Shown piece after piece: positions 1 through 7,821 of a DNA stretch of 43,592 nt. A program made the position numbers and the translations under genes. Below the pieces are notes generated by a model. It did not search any database. It was not told the DNA's origin and worked only from the letters and a program-made list of their open reading frames with translations. The stretch is from the NCBI GenBank assembly GCA_020833645.1, contig JAJHRQ010000010.1:1-43592 (forward strand), written 5' to 3'. Source of the DNA: Thermocrinis sp. GTDB lineage: Bacteria; Aquificota; Aquificia; Aquificales; Aquificaceae. The number at the start of each line of letters is the position of its first letter. Position 1 is the first letter of the stretch.

Positions 1-145
1 AGAGGGCAGGGATTGAGAAGATGAATGAAAGGGCACTTCCCAAGACTGCTATGATGGCTGAGGGTAAATCTCCCAACCTTCTGCCAAAAAGTCCTATCAG
101 CAAAAAGGCAAGAAGGGGGAATAGAATAATTAACAACGCGTCCAT
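1..145 (-). CDS. nuoL: NADH-quinone oxidoreductase subunit L (partial, N-terminus only)
   Basis: Only the first 48 codons are inside the window; the gene runs off the left edge. The peptide begins MDALLIILFPLLAFLL and is wholly hydrophobic, as expected for the first membrane helix of the antiporter-like NuoL subunit of complex I. The ATG lies one base after the nuoK stop, so the two are translated as one operon. NuoL is inferred mainly from the nuoI-J-K-L order, because 48 residues alone could also fit another Mrp/NuoL-like antiporter subunit. Confidence 0.8.
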   Translation of the reverse strand, partial: MDALLIILFPLLAFLLIGLFGRRLGDLPSAIIAVLGSALSFIFSIPAL

Positions 146-146
146 A

Positions 147-449
147 TTAGTCCCTTAGTTGGATTATCTCAGAGGAGCCTTCATAGCCTCTCAGGCGGAA
201 TATGGCCACCACCAAGCCTAAACCTATCGCCACCTCCGCTGCAGCTACGGTAATCACAAAGAGGGCAAAAACCTGTCCTTCTACACCACCCACCATTTTA
301 TCCATACTAACAAGCCCTAAATTCACACCGTTCAGCATTAGCTCCGTGCTCACCAAAAGGGTTATAAGGTTTTTCCTTATGATAACACCAAAAAGCCCGG
401 AGAGGAATAAAAAAATGCTTATAAGAATATAAGCGACCTCTATTTTCAC
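147..449 (-). CDS. nuoK: NADH-quinone oxidoreductase subunit K
   Basis: This is a 100-residue integral membrane subunit of the proton-pumping complex I, the usual NuoK length. Three hydrophobic helices are visible. The two membrane glutamates that define the family are present: E36 (in STELMLN) and E72 (in AAAEVAIGL). Both belong to the hydrophilic axis through the membrane arm. The gene overlaps the 3' end of nuoJ by 4 bases and is followed after one base by nuoL, giving a continuous I-J-K-L operon on the minus strand. In this lineage the complex may accept electrons from ferredoxin or NADH; the sequence here does not decide which. Confidence 0.96.
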   Translation of the reverse strand: MKIEVAYILISIFLFLSGLFGVIIRKNLITLLVSTELMLNGVNLGLVSMDKMVGGVEGQVFALFVITVAAAEVAIGLGLVVAIFRLRGYEGSSEIIQLRD

Positions 450-937
450 TCCTCTTTCCTCCCGAGAAGGATGGCCCCGATCATTGCGGTTAAAAGTATA
501 ACAGAAGCCACCTCAAAAGGAAAGAGGTAGTTGGTAAATAGGGTTTTGCCCACGCTTTGAATGTTGCCCTCCGTTATAACCTTTTGGGAAACTGCAAACT
601 TACCCTCCAGAACCATGTATGCGATGGGAAGGAAGGAGATCAGCAAAAAGGGCACTGCCAAGAGGGCTTCTCTTTTGTAAATGCCTTCAAATTTCTTTAC
701 CTTTTCCCAAGGAATGGTGGTTATAACCAGAACATAGAAGACGATTATGGCAACCGCGTATACTATGAGTTGCAAACCCGCCAAAAGCTCCGCACCAAGG
801 TGCAAAAAGATGCCCGCTATAGCCAATATAACCGATAAGAAGGCAAGGATCACATGCACCGGATTTTTCAGGAAAAGGGTACCAAATACCGACACCAAAA
901 GCCAAAGACTTAGAAAGCCGAAAATCAGCCACTCCAC
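446..937 (-). CDS. nuoJ: NADH-quinone oxidoreductase subunit J
   Basis: This is a hydrophobic subunit of the complex I membrane arm, about 163 residues, with five predicted helices, including a conserved-looking stretch with YAVAIIVFYVLVITTI in the position of the NuoJ pi-bulge helix. I chose GTG at 937 because GGGGGAA lies about six bases upstream. A TTG at 952 would add five residues but has no clear ribosome site and overlaps nuoI by 28 bases. The chosen start still overlaps nuoI by 13 bases, so translation is probably coupled. The start is the only real uncertainty. Confidence 0.93.
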   Translation of the reverse strand: MEWLIFGFLSLWLLVSVFGTLFLKNPVHVILAFLSVILAIAGIFLHLGAELLAGLQLIVYAVAIIVFYVLVITTIPWEKVKKFEGIYKREALLAVPFLLISFLPIAYMVLEGKFAVSQKVITEGNIQSVGKTLFTNYLFPFEVASVILLTAMIGAILLGRKEE

Positions 938-1530
938 TCTATCTTCCCCCAAAGGCGTTCTCTGTGTTCGTCGTCAATCCAAATTCTGTCCGGTTCGTTG
1001 CCCCTTCTCTTTTTCCAGTCTATGGCGTTTTCTTCCAGCTTGTCCATATTAAGGACTGCTGACCTACGGGAGTATCCTGCCAGTTCATAAAGGTCCGTCA
1101 TGGTAAGACAGCCCACCGGACAGGCATCCACACACAGACCACAGAAGAGACAGTTTAGCAAGTTCATATCAAAACGTACCACCTTTTTCGTGCCGTCGGG
1201 CATTTGCACCGCCTCTATCCTGAACAGGGTGGGCATAGGACAGGCAGTCTGACACATATAACAGGCAACGCATCTGCTTTTGCCCTTCTCAAAGCTCATA
1301 AACTTTTCTATAGCCCTCAGGGAGTCTGGCTCTGTTCCATCCCAGACAAAGTGTCCGTGGGCTCCCCTGTAGCGCTTTGGGGGTGTGAGCTTTTCCACCG
1401 GATAGTTGGTGGTTATGGGCCTTCGGAGAAGGTTCTTAAGGGTAACCGAAAGCCCCTTTATGAAATCCAAAAAGAGCACAGTTTCTATTATGTTCAGAAA
1501 AGCCTTCCTGTCTACCTTTTTTATAGCCAT
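925..1530 (-). CDS. nuoI: NADH-quinone oxidoreductase subunit I (8Fe ferredoxin-like)
   Basis: This 201-residue subunit carries the two [4Fe-4S] clusters that pass electrons along the peripheral arm of complex I. Both motifs are intact: CVACYMCQTACP near residue 87 and CLFCGLCVDACP near residue 127. A basic N-terminal amphipathic region (residues 1-40) probably lies against the membrane arm, as in other NuoI. It is the first nuo gene in the window. A TAAAAT box at 1543-1548 on the minus strand lies 12 bases before the ATG, so this may be an internal or operon promoter, divergent from the heptose kinase gene. Confidence 0.96.
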   Translation of the reverse strand: MAIKKVDRKAFLNIIETVLFLDFIKGLSVTLKNLLRRPITTNYPVEKLTPPKRYRGAHGHFVWDGTEPDSLRAIEKFMSFEKGKSRCVACYMCQTACPMPTLFRIEAVQMPDGTKKVVRFDMNLLNCLFCGLCVDACPVGCLTMTDLYELAGYSRRSAVLNMDKLEENAIDWKKRRGNEPDRIWIDDEHRERLWGKIEWSG

Positions 1531-1617
1531 AGTGGGTTTAGTATTTTATACCATTTGCGGTTTGTTGTAAAAGTTTATGAGGCAAATCAGGTTCAGGTTG
1601 TGATAGACTTAAGACTG
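1531..1617. promoter_or_regulatory. Divergent nuoI / heptose kinase intergenic region
   Basis: This 87-base spacer lies between divergent genes. On the minus strand TAAAAT (1548 to 1543) could be the -10 box for nuoI. On the plus strand TAGACT (1604-1609) lies 8 bases before the ATG at 1618, with no Shine-Dalgarno between them. A tandem CAGGTT repeat occurs at 1588-1599. No convincing -35 boxes are seen. Confidence 0.4.
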
Positions 1618-2550
1618 ATGAAGGAGAAAATGCTTGAGACCCTCAGGAAAATGAAAGACTTAAAGATCTTGGTGGTAGGGGATGTTATGCTCGATCGTTA
1701 TATCTTTGGGAGGGTGGAAAGGATCTCGCCTGAGGCACCGGTTCCGGTGGTGGAGGTGGAAAGGGAAGAGTTCCGTTTAGGCGGGGCGTCAAACGTGGCA
1801 AACAATTTGGCTAACTTGGGTGTAAAAACTTACCTGGCGGGCGTGGTGGGAATAGACTACGGGCGGCATATAATAAGGGGACTTATGAAGTCTGCGGGTA
1901 TAGAGGACCTAACGGTGGAGGATCCCCAAAGACCAACCACAGAAAAGGCGAGAGTGGTTTCTATGTCCCAACAACTCTTACGTATAGACTGGGAAGACAA
2001 AAGACCCATAGAGGGAAAGGTTTTAAAGGAACTCCTTGAAAGGCTTGATGTAGATGTGGACGGGATTATAGTCTCGGACTACGCCAAGGGAGTTGTATGC
2101 CAGCAGTTGATGGACAGAATAAAAGAAAAGAAAGTCTTTGTTTCCATAGACCCAAGACCTGTTAATAAGCATCTTTACTTTGGTGCGGACCTCATGACTC
2201 CCAACGAAAAGGAAGCGAAGCAGATGGGCGGAAACGAACCGGTGGAAACGCTCGGATGGAAGCTAAAAGAGGAGCTTGGGCTGAAAACTTTGGTTATAAC
2301 CTTGGGTGCAAAGGGCATGTCCCTCTTTGATAGAGAGTACTTTCATTTTCCTGCAAAGGCAAAGCAGGTTTATGATGTTTCGGGTGCAGGAGACACCGCG
2401 GTGGCAGTGCTTACCTCTGCTTACATAGCTACAAAAGACTGGCATGTTGCCTGTGAGCTTGCAAACCTATGCGCAGGCATAGTGGTAGGAAAGTTGGGCA
2501 CCACTCCTATAACCTTGGAGGAGGTTATAAAGGAAATTGAAGAAGGGTAA
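1618..2550 (+). CDS. rfaE1: D-glycero-beta-D-manno-heptose-7-phosphate kinase (RfaE1/HldE kinase domain)
   Basis: This 310-residue PfkB/ribokinase-family sugar kinase is assigned to the ADP-heptose pathway for LPS inner core. The N-terminal block VVGDVMLDRY followed by RISPEAPVPVVEV is diagnostic of the HldE kinase domain, and the C-terminal VSGAGDT holds the catalytic aspartate. The nucleotidyltransferase domain found in fused HldE is absent, so it must be a separate gene. The reading frame is open far upstream to 1204, but that part is antisense to nuoI and not conserved-looking. ATG 1618 is preferred; ATG 1630 is an alternative that would place AAGGAG only three bases upstream. It overlaps the next gene by 14 bases. 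Confidence 0.9.
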   Translation: MKEKMLETLRKMKDLKILVVGDVMLDRYIFGRVERISPEAPVPVVEVEREEFRLGGASNVANNLANLGVKTYLAGVVGIDYGRHIIRGLMKSAGIEDLTVEDPQRPTTEKARVVSMSQQLLRIDWEDKRPIEGKVLKELLERLDVDVDGIIVSDYAKGVVCQQLMDRIKEKKVFVSIDPRPVNKHLYFGADLMTPNEKEAKQMGGNEPVETLGWKLKEELGLKTLVITLGAKGMSLFDREYFHFPAKAKQVYDVSGAGDTAVAVLTSAYIATKDWHVACELANLCAGIVVGKLGTTPITLEEVIKEIEEG

Positions 2551-2857
2551 GCGCTTTGAAGACATAGCCTGCGAATATTTAACAAGCCTTGGGTATAGGA
2601 TCCTTCACAGGAACTTTTACTGCAGGGGTGGAGAAATAGACATTATAGCCTTAGACGGAGATGTTTTAGTTTTCGTGGAGGTTAAAGGAACAACCACAAA
2701 GCTAAACCCAGCAGAGCGCATCAACTACAAAAAACTCCAACGTATCTACAAGTGTGCAGAAGAGTTTCTTTTAAAAGCCCCCGCACAGGAGTGCAGGGTA
2801 GATGCTATCTTAGTGGAGGGTGGTCGTATAGTGCATCTAAAGAATATATCACTCTAA
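2537..2857 (+). CDS. YraN family (UPF0102) endonuclease-like protein
   Basis: This 106-residue small protein of the UPF0102/YraN family has a restriction-endonuclease-like fold. The PD-(D/E)XK signature is visible as GGEID (D35) followed by FVEVK (E48, K50). The family is nearly universal in bacteria and suspected to act on Holliday junctions or other DNA structures, but its role is not settled. The start is a TTG inside the end of the kinase gene, giving translational coupling. Its 3' end overlaps the convergent khpA gene by 9 bases. Confidence 0.88.
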   Translation: MKKGKRFEDIACEYLTSLGYRILHRNFYCRGGEIDIIALDGDVLVFVEVKGTTTKLNPAERINYKKLQRIYKCAEEFLLKAPAQECRVDAILVEGGRIVHLKNISL

Positions 2858-3088
2858 GATTTCCAGAACCACCCTCTTGCCGCTCTTCCTACCCATAGCG
2901 GATAGGATAGTCCTGAGGGCTCGGGCTATTCTGCCCTGCTTGCCTATTACCTTTCCTACGTCTGCCTTGTCCACCCTCAGCTCAATAACTACGGTCTTCT
3001 CCCCTTCTATTTCTACCACATTGACCCCATTGGGGTTGTCCACGAGGGACTTGGCGGTGATTTCTACGATGTCTCTCAGCTGGCTCAT
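2849..3088 (-). CDS. khpA: KhpA, KH-domain RNA-binding protein
   Basis: This 79-residue single KH-domain protein has the RNA-contacting loop VIGKQGR (GxxG) in mid-sequence. KhpA typically pairs with KhpB (Jag) and binds many cellular RNAs. It lies just downstream of rpsP on the same strand, an arrangement widely conserved in bacteria. An excellent Shine-Dalgarno, AAGGAGG, precedes the ATG by seven bases, in contrast to the leaderless-looking genes nearby, which fits an operon-internal position. Confidence 0.93.
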   Translation of the reverse strand: MSQLRDIVEITAKSLVDNPNGVNVVEIEGEKTVVIELRVDKADVGKVIGKQGRIARALRTILSAMGRKSGKRVVLEILE

Positions 3089-3103
3089 GGAACTACCTCC
3101 TTC

Positions 3104-3343
3104 TTAGATTATTTTTGCGTTTTTGAGGATGCTTTTTACTCTATCGGTAAGCTCTGCACCTTTTTCAATCCACTCTTTTACCTTTTCAGGCTTAATACTT
3201 AAAAGCTCCTTTCTCTTTGGGTCATAAGTTCCCAAAATATCTACATACTTACCTTCCCTTGGAGAACGGCTATCCATCACTACTATCCGATATATAGGAT
3301 GATGGGTCCTACCAAACTTAGAGAGCCTAATCCTCAGTGCCAT
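3104..3343 (-). CDS. rpsP: 30S ribosomal protein S16
   Basis: This 79-residue small-subunit protein has the standard S16 length and N-terminus (MALRIRLSKFGRTHHPIYRI, then VVMDSRSPREGK). It binds 16S rRNA early in 30S assembly. The ATG has a GAGGAAGG ribosome site, and TATAAT (3369 to 3364, minus) upstream gives a leader of about 14 nt. That -10 box overlaps the stop codon of purE. khpA follows after 15 bases. Confidence 0.98.
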   Translation of the reverse strand: MALRIRLSKFGRTHHPIYRIVVMDSRSPREGKYVDILGTYDPKRKELLSIKPEKVKEWIEKGAELTDRVKSILKNAKII

Positions 3344-3363
3344 TTCCTTCCTCTATCCTATTT

Positions 3364-3369
3364 ATTATA
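3364..3369 (-). promoter_or_regulatory. -10 box for rpsP-khpA
   Basis: A perfect TATAAT on the minus strand lies 20 bases before the rpsP ATG, followed by a GAGGAAGG Shine-Dalgarno. No good -35 is seen at 16-18 bases. It overlaps the stop codon of the upstream co-directional purE gene. Confidence 0.5.
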
Positions 3370-3859
3370 GCATATTTTTCAAGTCTTCGTTCATCTTAGC
3401 TACCATTTCCTTCAACTTTTTGGTGTAATCCTGCAATTTTTTCTCAAGCTCTGGATACTTTATGGAAAGGATCCTGACCGCCAGAAGTCCTGCGTTGGTA
3501 CCATTGCCGATGCCTACAGTAGCCACAGGAATGCCCGCGGGCATTTGGACAATGGAGTGTAGAGAATCAACACCTCCCAAATGCTTTGTGGGTATGGGAA
3601 CACCTATAACTGGCAAAGTGGTCATGGAAGCGGTCATACCCGGTAGATGGGCAGAACCTCCCGCGCCGGCGATTATCACCTCTATGCCCCTTTCCCTCGC
3701 GGTTTTGGCGTATTCAAACATAAGTTCAGGGGTGCGATGGGCGGAGACTACCTTGACCTCGCAGGGTACTCCAAACTCCTTCAAAACTTCATAAGCGGGC
3801 TTTAGATACTCCCAGTCGGAGATGCTCCCCATTATTATACCCACTAAGGCCTTTTCCAT
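3365..3859 (-). CDS. purE: N5-carboxyaminoimidazole ribonucleotide mutase
   Basis: This 164-residue enzyme of purine synthesis converts N5-CAIR to CAIR. Family motifs are [10 protein letters not shown] at the N-terminus (phosphate and ribose binding), SAHRTP with the catalytic histidine, and [11 protein letters not shown]. The open frame continues 24 codons upstream, but that part covers the start of divergent tpiA and is not PurE-like, so ATG at 3859 is chosen. The start has no Shine-Dalgarno; TACAAT ends six bases before it, consistent with a leaderless transcript. purK is not in the window. Confidence 0.96.
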   Translation of the reverse strand: MEKALVGIIMGSISDWEYLKPAYEVLKEFGVPCEVKVVSAHRTPELMFEYAKTARERGIEVIIAGAGGSAHLPGMTASMTTLPVIGVPIPTKHLGGVDSLHSIVQMPAGIPVATVGIGNGTNAGLLAVRILSIKYPELEKKLQDYTKKLKEMVAKMNEDLKNML

Positions 3860-3883
3860 ACAAATATTGTAGAATATTTTGCT
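3860..3883. promoter_or_regulatory. Divergent purE / tpiA promoters, interlocked -10 boxes
   Basis: Only 24 bases separate the two start codons. TAGAAT (3870-3875, plus) ends 8 bases before tpiA ATG. TACAAT (3871 to 3866, minus) ends 6 bases before purE ATG. The boxes share two bases, so both promoters can hardly be open at once. Neither gene has a Shine-Dalgarno. Confidence 0.6.
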
Positions 3884-4609
3884 ATGAAGCTTATTGCGGG
3901 AAACTGGAAAATGAACAAAACCCCCTCCCAAACGAGGGAGTACATAACAAAGTTTTTGGAACTTGTAAGGGATGTCAAAAACACGGAAATTCTTCTTTGT
4001 CCTCCCTTTACCTCCCTTTGTGTGGCAGGAGAAATGCTAAAGGATAGCCATATAAAGCTCGGAGCCCAAAACTGCCACTATGAGGAAAAGGGCGCCTTTA
4101 CGGGAGAAATATCCCTTAGTATGCTAAAGGAACTTGGCGTGTCTTATGTTATAGTGGGGCACTCAGAAAGAAGGTGGCTCTTTGGAGAAACTGACGAGAT
4201 GATAAACAAAAAGGTTATAGCCTGCTTGGAAAAGGGGCTAAGACCCATCCTTTGTGTGGGAGAAAAGATAGAAGACCGAAATGCAGGCATGACCTTAAAG
4301 GTGGTGGAAAGCCAGCTAAAGCTTGGGTTGTCCGGTTTGGAGGATTTGGCGGGCAAGATTGACATCGCCTATGAGCCTGTTTGGGCAATAGGTACAGGAA
4401 CGCCCGCCACGCCGGAGGATGCCCAATTTGTCCATAGGTTTATAAAGGAGTTTTTGGGAGATGTTAGAGTTCTGTATGGAGGCAGTGTAAGCCCAAAGAA
4501 CGCCAAAGACTTTCTTTCTATGCCCGATGTGGATGGTCTTTTGGTGGGAACCGCCAGCTTAGACCCTGAATCCTTTGCCCAGATAGTAAAGGCTTCTGAA
4601 GGAGAGTAA
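3884..4609 (+). CDS. tpiA: Triosephosphate isomerase
   Basis: This 241-residue TIM-barrel enzyme interconverts dihydroxyacetone phosphate and glyceraldehyde 3-phosphate in glycolysis and gluconeogenesis. It begins with [11 protein letters not shown] (substrate-binding Asn and Lys), has the catalytic histidine in VIVGHSERR and the catalytic glutamate in [11 protein letters not shown], and ends with the phosphate loop [10 protein letters not shown]. The last 51 bases overlap the convergent permease gene. No Shine-Dalgarno precedes the ATG. Confidence 0.98.
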   Translation: MKLIAGNWKMNKTPSQTREYITKFLELVRDVKNTEILLCPPFTSLCVAGEMLKDSHIKLGAQNCHYEEKGAFTGEISLSMLKELGVSYVIVGHSERRWLFGETDEMINKKVIACLEKGLRPILCVGEKIEDRNAGMTLKVVESQLKLGLSGLEDLAGKIDIAYEPVWAIGTGTPATPEDAQFVHRFIKEFLGDVRVLYGGSVSPKNAKDFLSMPDVDGLLVGTASLDPESFAQIVKASEGE

Positions 4610-5617
4610 AACAAGCACAAAAAAGGGTAAGGCTCCCAAAAGGGGACTACGTCCCAGCTCCTGAGCAGTGACCTTTACAAGGTTCAAGCTAAGTATGTAA
4701 AGGGCTATGTAAAGAAGAAAAAACATAGACGGCTTTAGAAAGCTACGCTCCTTTAGAAGGTGGTAGGCTAAGGGTAAAGTAAGTGCGAGCACAGATAGGC
4801 TGATAACGAGCCTTAGCAAGAGCTCCGCCAGATAGACATCCTTATTCATCCCCAGGGAACTTGCCAAAGAGTATAAAGAAATCAGTTTATCCATCCTTAA
4901 GTGGCTTAATTTTTCTCCGAAGGCTTTTGCATCATCCACAGATATAAACTCCAAGGTTATATCCTTCTTTTCCTTCAATCCGCTATCAAAATAACTCCTT
5001 TCTGCTCCAATGAGTGTTAGGCTTCTGTCTTTCCATAGCCCTTCTTTGGCGTAGAGCACTCCATATATATAATTACCCTGCAAATACACAGAGAAGACAT
5101 CATAAACCCTACCATCCATCAGGTTTGCAAAGCCTATTCTTACGTAAGACCTTTTTTCTCCTTCTCCCAGGCTAAGCCAAAAGTTGTTTAAAACAAGTTC
5201 TTCTTTCGCCTTTCCCTTCTTGAACTCCCTCTCAATTGCGTAGGCATTTTTAAAGATTTTTGGATAAAAACTGTAGCTCAAAGCAAGCTGTAAAAGGGAA
5301 AGAATAAAAGAAGCCATCAAAACAGGCATAAAAAATCTCAACGGCGATATACCAAAAGAGTAAGAAAGCCTGTCATAAGATTTTTTAAACACCCTTCTCA
5401 TATAGACCATCAGGGCAAGGCAATTTAAGATGGGTGCGGTGTAATAAAAGCTTGAGAATACTGTTATTAGTATAGCCTTTGGGATTATGGGTGGTGCAGA
5501 TACTTTGTATAAGAGCAGAACATCCAACAAAGAGTAAAAACTCAAAAGAAGGCTAAAAACTAAACTGAGGAGTAACAGTACTTTTAAAAACTCCCTAAGG
5601 TTATAGAAGAATAGCAT
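4559..5617 (-). CDS. LptF/LptG family LPS export permease
   Basis: This 352-residue membrane protein of the YjgP/YjgQ family has about three hydrophobic helices in residues 1-115, a long soluble beta-rich region (about 125-265) of the periplasmic jellyroll type, and three C-terminal helices. In the Lpt machine such proteins with LptB ATPase extract LPS from the inner membrane. Only one of the LptF/G pair is here, so I do not choose between F and G. Its ATG directly follows the hemB stop (TGA ATG), so it is co-translated with hemB. The C-terminus overlaps tpiA by 51 bases, antisense. Confidence 0.82.
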   Translation of the reverse strand: MLFFYNLREFLKVLLLLSLVFSLLLSFYSLLDVLLLYKVSAPPIIPKAILITVFSSFYYTAPILNCLALMVYMRRVFKKSYDRLSYSFGISPLRFFMPVLMASFILSLLQLALSYSFYPKIFKNAYAIEREFKKGKAKEELVLNNFWLSLGEGEKRSYVRIGFANLMDGRVYDVFSVYLQGNYIYGVLYAKEGLWKDRSLTLIGAERSYFDSGLKEKKDITLEFISVDDAKAFGEKLSHLRMDKLISLYSLASSLGMNKDVYLAELLLRLVISLSVLALTLPLAYHLLKERSFLKPSMFFLLYIALYILSLNLVKVTAQELGRSPLLGALPFFVLVLLSFRSLYYLGKGFRV

Positions 5618-6601
5618 TCAAATTAAGCCCTTGTTTATGAGCTTTGCTACATCCTTTGCGAAGTAAGTTATGATCATGTCCGCCCCGGCCCTCTTTATGG
5701 ATATTAAAGTTTCTATCATCACCTTTTCCTCGTCTATCCAGCCAAGCCTTCCGGCAGCCTTTATCATGGCGTACTCTCCGCTAACGTTGTAGGCACAGAC
5801 TGGTAAAAGTGTGGCTTCTTTTACTTTGGCTATTATATCAAGGTATGCCAAGGCGGGCTTTACCATAACTATGTCTGCACCTTCTTGGACGTCCAAAAGC
5901 ACCTCCTTTAGGGCTTCTCTTGCGTTGGCGGGGTCCATCTGGTAGCTTCTCCTGTCTCCAAAAGCGGGGGCAGACTCTGCCGCCTCCCTGAAGGGACCAT
6001 AGAAGGCGGAGGCAAACTTGGCAGAGTATGCCATTATTGGAATGTGAGTATAGCCGGCAGAGTCAAGGGCAGACCTTATGGCTTGAACCATGCCATCCAT
6101 CATGCCCGAAGGTGCTACCATATCCGCACCGTTCTCTACATGGGAAACTGCCTGTTTTTTCAAGTTCTCAAGGGTTAGGTCGTTATCCACAGTATGACCT
6201 TTTATCACACCGCAGTGCCCGTGAGTGGTGTATTCGCAGAAGCATACATCGGTTATTACATACATCTCGGGCACTTCCTTTTTGATCCTTCTGAGAGCCC
6301 TTTGGATTATACCCTGCTCGCTCCAAGTGTCGGAGCCTACTTCGTCCTTGTGCTCGGGTATTCCAAAGAGTATGATGGCGGGTATGCCCAGGTCTCTGAC
6401 CTCCTTTACCGCATCCACAACCTTGTCCACACTGTAGCGATAAACGCCGGGCATGGATGGGACCTCTTCCACTATGTTCTCTCCGTATCTGACAAAGATG
6501 GGATATATTAGGTCGTCAAGGGTAAGCCGGGTTTCTCGGACGAGCCTTCTTATGTTTTCTGATAACCTCAACCTTCTGGGTCTTAGCTTAGGAAACTCCA
6601 T
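5618..6601 (-). CDS. hemB: Delta-aminolevulinic acid dehydratase (porphobilinogen synthase)
   Basis: This enzyme condenses two aminolevulinate molecules to porphobilinogen in haem synthesis; 327 residues from the chosen start. Zinc ligands C120, C122 and C130 are all present in [13 protein letters not shown], so it is the zinc type. Active-site lysines are K195 ([10 protein letters not shown]) and K248 (VMVKPALAY). A TTG at 6640 would extend the frame by 13 residues, but ATG 6601 has a TAAAAT box 8 bases upstream and matches the usual N-terminus, so it is preferred. It is followed immediately by the LptF/G-like gene. Confidence 0.97.
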   Translation of the reverse strand: MEFPKLRPRRLRLSENIRRLVRETRLTLDDLIYPIFVRYGENIVEEVPSMPGVYRYSVDKVVDAVKEVRDLGIPAIILFGIPEHKDEVGSDTWSEQGIIQRALRRIKKEVPEMYVITDVCFCEYTTHGHCGVIKGHTVDNDLTLENLKKQAVSHVENGADMVAPSGMMDGMVQAIRSALDSAGYTHIPIMAYSAKFASAFYGPFREAAESAPAFGDRRSYQMDPANAREALKEVLLDVQEGADIVMVKPALAYLDIIAKVKEATLLPVCAYNVSGEYAMIKAAGRLGWIDEEKVMIETLISIKRAGADMIITYFAKDVAKLINKGLI

Positions 6602-6603
6602 AG

Positions 6604-6633
6604 AAGACAATTTTAAGCCAACAGTGGTATAAT
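6604..6633 (+). promoter_or_regulatory. sucC promoter, overlapping the hemB -10 box
   Basis: AAGACA (6604-6609), 18 bases, then TATAAT (6628-6633) make a good sigma-70-like promoter, giving a leader of about 20 nt before sucC with a GGGGGT ribosome site. The hemB -10 box TAAAAT (6615 to 6610, minus) lies inside the spacer, so the two divergent promoters overlap. Confidence 0.55.
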
Positions 6634-6659
6634 TTAACAAACTTTCTTAGGGGGTAAGC

Positions 6660-7817
6660 ATGAAGCTACACGAGCACCAAGCAAAGGAGATTCTAAAAAA
6701 ATACAACCTTCCTGTTCCAGAAGGTAAGGTGGCCTTCAGTTTGCAGGAAGCCAAGCAGGCGGCAGAAGAGCTCGGTGAATTCCCATTGGTGGTTAAAGCC
6801 CAGGTGCATTGCGGTGGAAGGGGTAAGGCAGGCGGTGTAAAACTGGTAAAAAACATGGAGGAGCTTGAAGCTGCGGTGGAGGGTATGCTTGGAAAGGTGC
6901 TAAAGACCTTCCAGTGCCCCGATGGAAAGCCCGTAAACAGGGTTTTGATAGAGAAGGCAACGCCCATAGAGAAGGAGTATTATCTCTCCATAACCTTAGA
7001 CAGGTCTGTCTCTAAGCCTGTGCTGATGGCTTCTGCGGAGGGTGGTATGGAGATTGAAGAGGTGGCGAAGGAAAAGCCGGAAGCTATTCACATGCTACAC
7101 ATTGACCCAGACCTTGGTCTCATGCCCTCTCAGGCAAGAAAAATTGCCTTTAAACTGGGTTTGCCCGTTAATGATTTTGTAAAAATTGCCCTGGGTTTGT
7201 ATAGGGTTTATGAGGAGTTGGACGCCAGCCTTGTGGAGGTAAATCCTTTGGTGCTTACAAAAGACGGTAAACTTGTTCTTCTGGACGCCAAAGTGGAAAT
7301 TGACGACAACGCCCTCTTTAGGCACAAGGACCTGGAGGAGATGGAGGACCTAACCCAGCTGGACCCATTGGAGGTAGAGGCAAAAACTTACAGCCTAAAC
7401 TATATAAAGCTTGACGGAAACATAGGTTGTATGGTAAATGGTGCGGGGCTTGCTATGACTACCATGGACATAATCAAGCTGGCGGGTGGTGAGCCTGCAA
7501 ACTTCTTGGATGTGGGTGGCGGTGCCAATGTGGAACAGATCGCCAACGCCTTCAGGATCCTGATGGCAGACAAGAATGTAAAGGCGGTGTTTATAAACAT
7601 ATTTGGCGGTATTCTGAGGTGCGACAGGCTAGCTAACGGGCTCGTTGAAGCGGCAAAGATGGTGGAGATAAGGGTGCCGGTGGTGGTTAGGATGGAAGGT
7701 ACTAATGTGGAAGAAGGTAAAAGAATTCTCTCAGAATCTGGGCTAAACTTCATAACTGCGGAGGACATGTGGGACGGTGCCAAAAAAGCGGTGGAGTTGG
7801 CAAAGTCTGCTAAGTAG
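6660..7817 (+). CDS. sucC: Succinyl-CoA synthetase (ADP-forming) subunit beta
   Basis: This 385-residue ATP-grasp subunit has the standard SucC length. It starts [15 protein letters not shown] and contains [17 protein letters not shown] (nucleotide grasp), VEVNPLVL and [10 protein letters not shown] (Mg-ATP residues), then the C-terminal ligase domain with [12 protein letters not shown] and [10 protein letters not shown]. In reductive TCA organisms it makes succinyl-CoA. The Aquificaceae citryl-CoA synthetase large subunit CcsA is homologous but longer, so SucC is favoured. The alpha subunit gene is not adjacent, which is unusual for sucCD. Confidence 0.93.
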   Translation: MKLHEHQAKEILKKYNLPVPEGKVAFSLQEAKQAAEELGEFPLVVKAQVHCGGRGKAGGVKLVKNMEELEAAVEGMLGKVLKTFQCPDGKPVNRVLIEKATPIEKEYYLSITLDRSVSKPVLMASAEGGMEIEEVAKEKPEAIHMLHIDPDLGLMPSQARKIAFKLGLPVNDFVKIALGLYRVYEELDASLVEVNPLVLTKDGKLVLLDAKVEIDDNALFRHKDLEEMEDLTQLDPLEVEAKTYSLNYIKLDGNIGCMVNGAGLAMTTMDIIKLAGGEPANFLDVGGGANVEQIANAFRILMADKNVKAVFINIFGGILRCDRLANGLVEAAKMVEIRVPVVVRMEGTNVEEGKRILSESGLNFITAEDMWDGAKKAVELAKSAK

Positions 7818-7821
7818 TTAA

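Noticed and set aside
1204-1617. Upstream extension of the heptose kinase reading frame
   Set aside because: It is antisense to nuoI, not kinase-like, and the family N-terminus begins just after ATG 1618.
3860-3931. Upstream extension of purE
   Set aside because: It runs into the start of divergent tpiA and lacks PurE similarity; ATG 3859 gives the standard protein.
6660-7817. Citryl-CoA synthetase large subunit (CcsA)
   Set aside because: It is homologous, but the 385-residue length and motifs fit ordinary SucC better; phylogeny would be needed to be certain.
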